NCBI GenBank assembly: GCA_000181795.3
Contig: CM012955.1
Location: 6,845,523-6,909,522, forward strand
Direction: 5' to 3'
DNA length: 64,000 nt
Origin: Trichinella spiralis
Taxonomy: Eukaryota; Nematoda; Enoplea; Trichinellida; Trichinellidae
Shown: positions 63,075 to 64,000 of the stretch, piece by piece
Layout of the letters: each line of letters opens with the position of its first letter
How positions within the stretch are numbered: position 1 is the first letter of the stretch
Translations under genes and position numbers: made by a program
Notes under the pieces: generated by a model
Databases searched by the model: none
Seen by the model: the letters and a program-made list of their open reading frames with translations, nothing else
Told to the model about the DNA's origin: nothing

Positions 63075-63796
63075 ATGCGCGCTGAGTTGGATTCCAGTGT
63101 TGACATCGACCAAATGCTGCTATGTGAACGAAATTTACAGGTATAAAAAGGCACAGTTACATTATTAAATATTAAAGTTCATTATATATTTTACATTATT
63201 AAAATCATGGAGCTTTAAAATTACTTTTAGATATTAAGAAGAACCCGAGATGCTTGCATAGTTGAACTGGCATACTGGAAAATAAATGACACAATAAAAG
63301 TAATATTTATTACTTAGTTAGGGATATGTGCAATAAGAATTTTTATTATAAAGGAGGTTAAAAACATCGCTTATCATGTGCCCTCATTCAGAAAAAAGCT
63401 AAAAGAAATAAAGGTAAAGTGTATTGTAAAAATGCTTGTAAGAAAAAAAATATATTTACAGAGTACATTAGATTGTATATTCTGATATTTTTTTAACAAA
63501 TATGCAGTTTTCATAAAGATACCACTTTATGGAATTTTACTGAAGATTAAGCAGTGGTGTAGAACCATAAATTTTGATTACAAAAGTAATAGCTGAAAAA
63601 CTTAACTTTGAAGCATTCCTTGGACACTGCAAGTGCGTTGGTAAGAAAACTGAATTCAAGATGTTTACTTGAATCTGAAACTGAAAGTGACCTTGGTGAC
63701 TGTCAAGCCGCACAAACAATGGGTGAACGAAATTCAACCAGCTTCAACTCAACAGAATTTTGTGCAATAAGTACACCTGTAAGAGGAAGAAAATAA
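63075..63796 (+). CDS. Small four-exon gene, unrecognised
   Basis: Exons 63075-63140, 63231-63299, 63354-63413 and 63593-63796, all joined in phase 0, give about 132 residues. The start MRAELDSSVDIDQMLLCERN is in good frame continuity. The middle (ILRRTRDACIVELAYWKIND, then VPSFRKKLKEIK) is a charged helix, possibly a short coiled coil; the end is Ser/Thr-rich (LLESETESDLGD, then STSFNSTEFCAISTPVRGRK). The three donors are good (gtataa, gtaata, gtaaag). The last intron has more than one possible acceptor, so the third junction is least certain. I cannot name the family; size and structure fit a small subunit or scaffold protein. Confidence 0.5.
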
Positions 63797-64000
63797 TGTA
63801 ATAGTTCATTACTTAAAATTATAAAGCAGTTGTTATTTTATAATAAATTTTAGGTCACATTTGTGATTTCTGCTTGAACTAGACCGCATTTCAGTTATGT
63901 TCATTTACTGCTGCATGTTCATACTGAACTGTTCATTTTGAATTTTTTAAACTGTGACTAACAGAAACAACATGTGCAAGAAAAAGAAATGCTTTCCTGG

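Noticed and set aside
1..64000. tRNA, rRNA, CRISPR or telomeric (TTAGGC) sequences
   Set aside because: I looked for tRNA B-box-like GGTTCRANYCC cores with partner arms, direct-repeat/spacer arrays and telomere repeats, and found none that hold up by eye.

Overview
This is an animal nuclear window. Protein-coding genes are split by many short introns (mostly 45-100 nt, GT..AG), the DNA is strongly AT-rich by eye, and there are no bacterial-style operons or ribosome sites. The gene set (FOXO/DAF-16-like factor, AP-1 mu, class V myosin, HYLS-1-like protein, divergent glutamate-receptor-like protein) and the compact introns fit a nematode. An enoplean of the Trichinella type is my best guess, but that is inference; no species-diagnostic marker was found.

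Layout. 0-2.4 kb: a TE-related end with a decayed mariner transposase, a small membrane-protein gene, and a piggyBac-like MITE with TTAA-type ends. 3.5-4.2 kb: an intronless eIF4E-family gene that lacks three of the conserved functional tryptophans. 6.1-13.1 kb (minus): a complete 30-exon class V myosin with motor, about five IQ motifs and a C-terminal DIL/globular tail but almost no coiled-coil stalk. 14.0-16.5 kb (minus): OLA1 ATPase, 11 exons. 18.6-19.8 kb (plus): an unrecognised 410-aa protein. 20.2-23.2 kb (minus): AP-1 complex mu subunit, 9 exons. 23.6-26.6 kb: NDUFAF1 (complex I assembly) and a HYLS1-like centriole protein in tandem, converging with a small predicted membrane protein. 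26.6-31.4 kb: non-coding, with a GC-rich retrotransposon-like island. 31.4-32.8 kb (minus): an intronless ionotropic-receptor-like protein.

32.8-40.6 kb is non-coding and runs up to a FOXO gene (40.6-44.2 kb, two coding exons, all three AKT motifs kept). It is flanked by a large TTAG-type repeat block upstream and by a long T/G-rich, microsatellite-rich region downstream (possible long 3'UTR) that carries a perfect hairpin and a G-run cluster. 50-51 kb holds weak coding-like signal only. 52.5-58.1 kb (minus): DNAJC8, with one 4.1-kb intron. 59.6-61.4 kb (minus): WBP4/FBP21. Both of these are spliceosome-associated factors. The right end carries two unrecognised small genes in divergent orientation.

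Exon models were built by hand from splice signals, reading-phase continuity and family similarity. For each multi-exon gene marked as phase-checked, the summed exon lengths are divisible by three and the protein length is close to the family norm, except myosin V and HYLS1, which are short. Single-base boundary errors remain possible. I see no CRISPR array, rRNA or tRNA. The strongest candidates for something undescribed are the stalk-less myosin V, the Trp-depleted eIF4E relative and the atypical glutamate-receptor-like protein.
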